The position numbers were made by a program, and so were the translations under genes. A DNA stretch of 44,079 bases from Nonomuraea lactucae (GTDB taxonomy: Bacteria; Actinomycetota; Actinomycetes; Streptosporangiales; Streptosporangiaceae): positions 1-44,079 of the forward strand of contig NZ_QNFZ01000080.1 of NCBI RefSeq assembly GCF_003313395.1, read 5' to 3'. Numbering within the stretch: the stretch's first letter is position 1; each line of letters opens with the position of its first letter. This document shows positions 43,763-44,079 of this stretch, one piece after another. The notes beneath the pieces are model-generated. The model had not been told where the DNA came from. It saw only the letters and a program-made list of their open reading frames with translations, and made no database searches.

Positions 43763-43839
43763 TCGGCGGCGGGGCGGGAGCGGTGGCGTCCGGCGAGGCG
43801 GGAGCGGTGGCGTCCGGCGGCGCGGGAGCCGCGGCGTGA
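43759..43839 (+). CDS. Possible 26-residue bridging frame with a duplicated segment
   Basis: The ATG at 43759 overlaps the pxpA stop (ATGA), and its stop at 43837-43839 overlaps the pxpB GTG (GTGA). The peptide is GAVASG-type low complexity: MIGGGAGAVASGEAGAVASG. A 21-bp stretch (GAGCGGTGGCGTCCGGCG core) is tandemly duplicated. It may couple translation of pxpA and pxpB rather than make a functional peptide. Confidence 0.3.
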   Translation: MIGGGAGAVASGEAGAVASGGAGAAA

Positions 43840-44079
43840 TCCGGATCGCGGGGGAGCACGGGCTGCTCGTGGAGACGGGGGCGCTGGAGGTCTCGCACCG
43901 CCTGGACGCGCTGCTGCGCGCCCACTGTCCGGAAGGGGTCGTGGAGGTCGTGCCGGGGCCGGAGACGGTGCTCGTGGTGGCTCCCGGCGCGGACCAGGCG
44001 CGGCTGCGGGCCGAGCTCGACCGGCTGCTCGACCAGCTGCTCGCCGACCCCGCGAGCGCCGCCGCCGGGCCCGGCTCCG
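43836..44079 (+). CDS. pxpB: 5-oxoprolinase subunit B (PxpB), N-terminal part
   Basis: The frame begins VIRIAGEHGLLVETGALEVS and runs on through LRAHCPEGVVEVVPGPETVL to the window edge. The pattern, a short N-terminal strand and a Leu-rich helix before a VVPG-ETVLV strand, is that of PxpB (KipI/allophanate hydrolase subunit 1). GGGAG lies 8 nt before the GTG. The position after pxpA supports the call. Confidence 0.85.
   Translation, partial: MIRIAGEHGLLVETGALEVSHRLDALLRAHCPEGVVEVVPGPETVLVVAPGADQARLRAELDRLLDQLLADPASAAAGPGS

Overview
The window is high-GC actinobacterial DNA. Its right third (about 31-44 kb) carries a core gene set known from filamentous actinomycetes: a parE-type topoisomerase subunit, a small DUF7455-type zinc protein, a principal RpoD/HrdB sigma factor with a long Lys/Ala/Pro and acidic N-terminal extension, a PAS-GAF-PP2C phosphatase and 5-oxoprolinase genes. 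A member of the Streptosporangiales (Nonomuraea-like) is my best guess, but the genus is an inference.

The left two thirds (about 0-30 kb) is an accessory region that looks like a decaying DosR/DevR (OsdR)-type dormancy and hypoxia island. It encodes a response regulator whose phosphorylation site and DNA-contact residues match those of Mycobacterium tuberculosis DosR. Around it are the usual members of such regulons: three intact universal stress proteins, an Hsp20, a CBS-MgtE membrane protein, a CBS-BON protein, a CtpF-like P-type ATPase, HypF, and two separated fragments of an aminoglycoside-phosphotransferase/AAA (Rv2004c-like) gene. Palindromes of the GGGCC-N4-GGCCC type lie between the first universal stress gene and hsp20, and a related one precedes the P-type ATPase. 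They are candidate binding sites for this regulator. No cognate sensor kinase is present in the window.

The island is heavily scarred. I find three broken universal stress genes, two broken zinc-type (MDR) dehydrogenases, a DUF998 fragment, a frameshifted ABC transporter pair, a collapsed DUF1048-DrrA-DrrB operon, the tail of a molybdopterin oxidoreductase, remnants of IS5, IS630, IS481 and IS3 elements, and a truncated group II intron reverse transcriptase. Intact genes among the debris are two cytochromes P450, a STAND-type ATPase regulator, a short-chain dehydrogenase, two GNAT acetyltransferases, and a divergent TetR/aldehyde dehydrogenase pair with a 19-bp inverted operator pair.

Between the island and the core genes is a three-gene operon (DUF2089-type regulator, small membrane protein, SHOCT-like protein). 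It appears to be transcribed as a leaderless mRNA from a very AT-rich promoter carrying four CTTAA repeats. The core segment then runs parE (-), DUF7455 (+), GNAT (-), yaaA (+), sigma factor (-), phosphatase (-), HhH-GPD DNA repair protein (-), a 74-residue helical protein (+), a 531-residue conserved hypothetical protein (+), and pxpA-pxpB (+, cut by the window edge).
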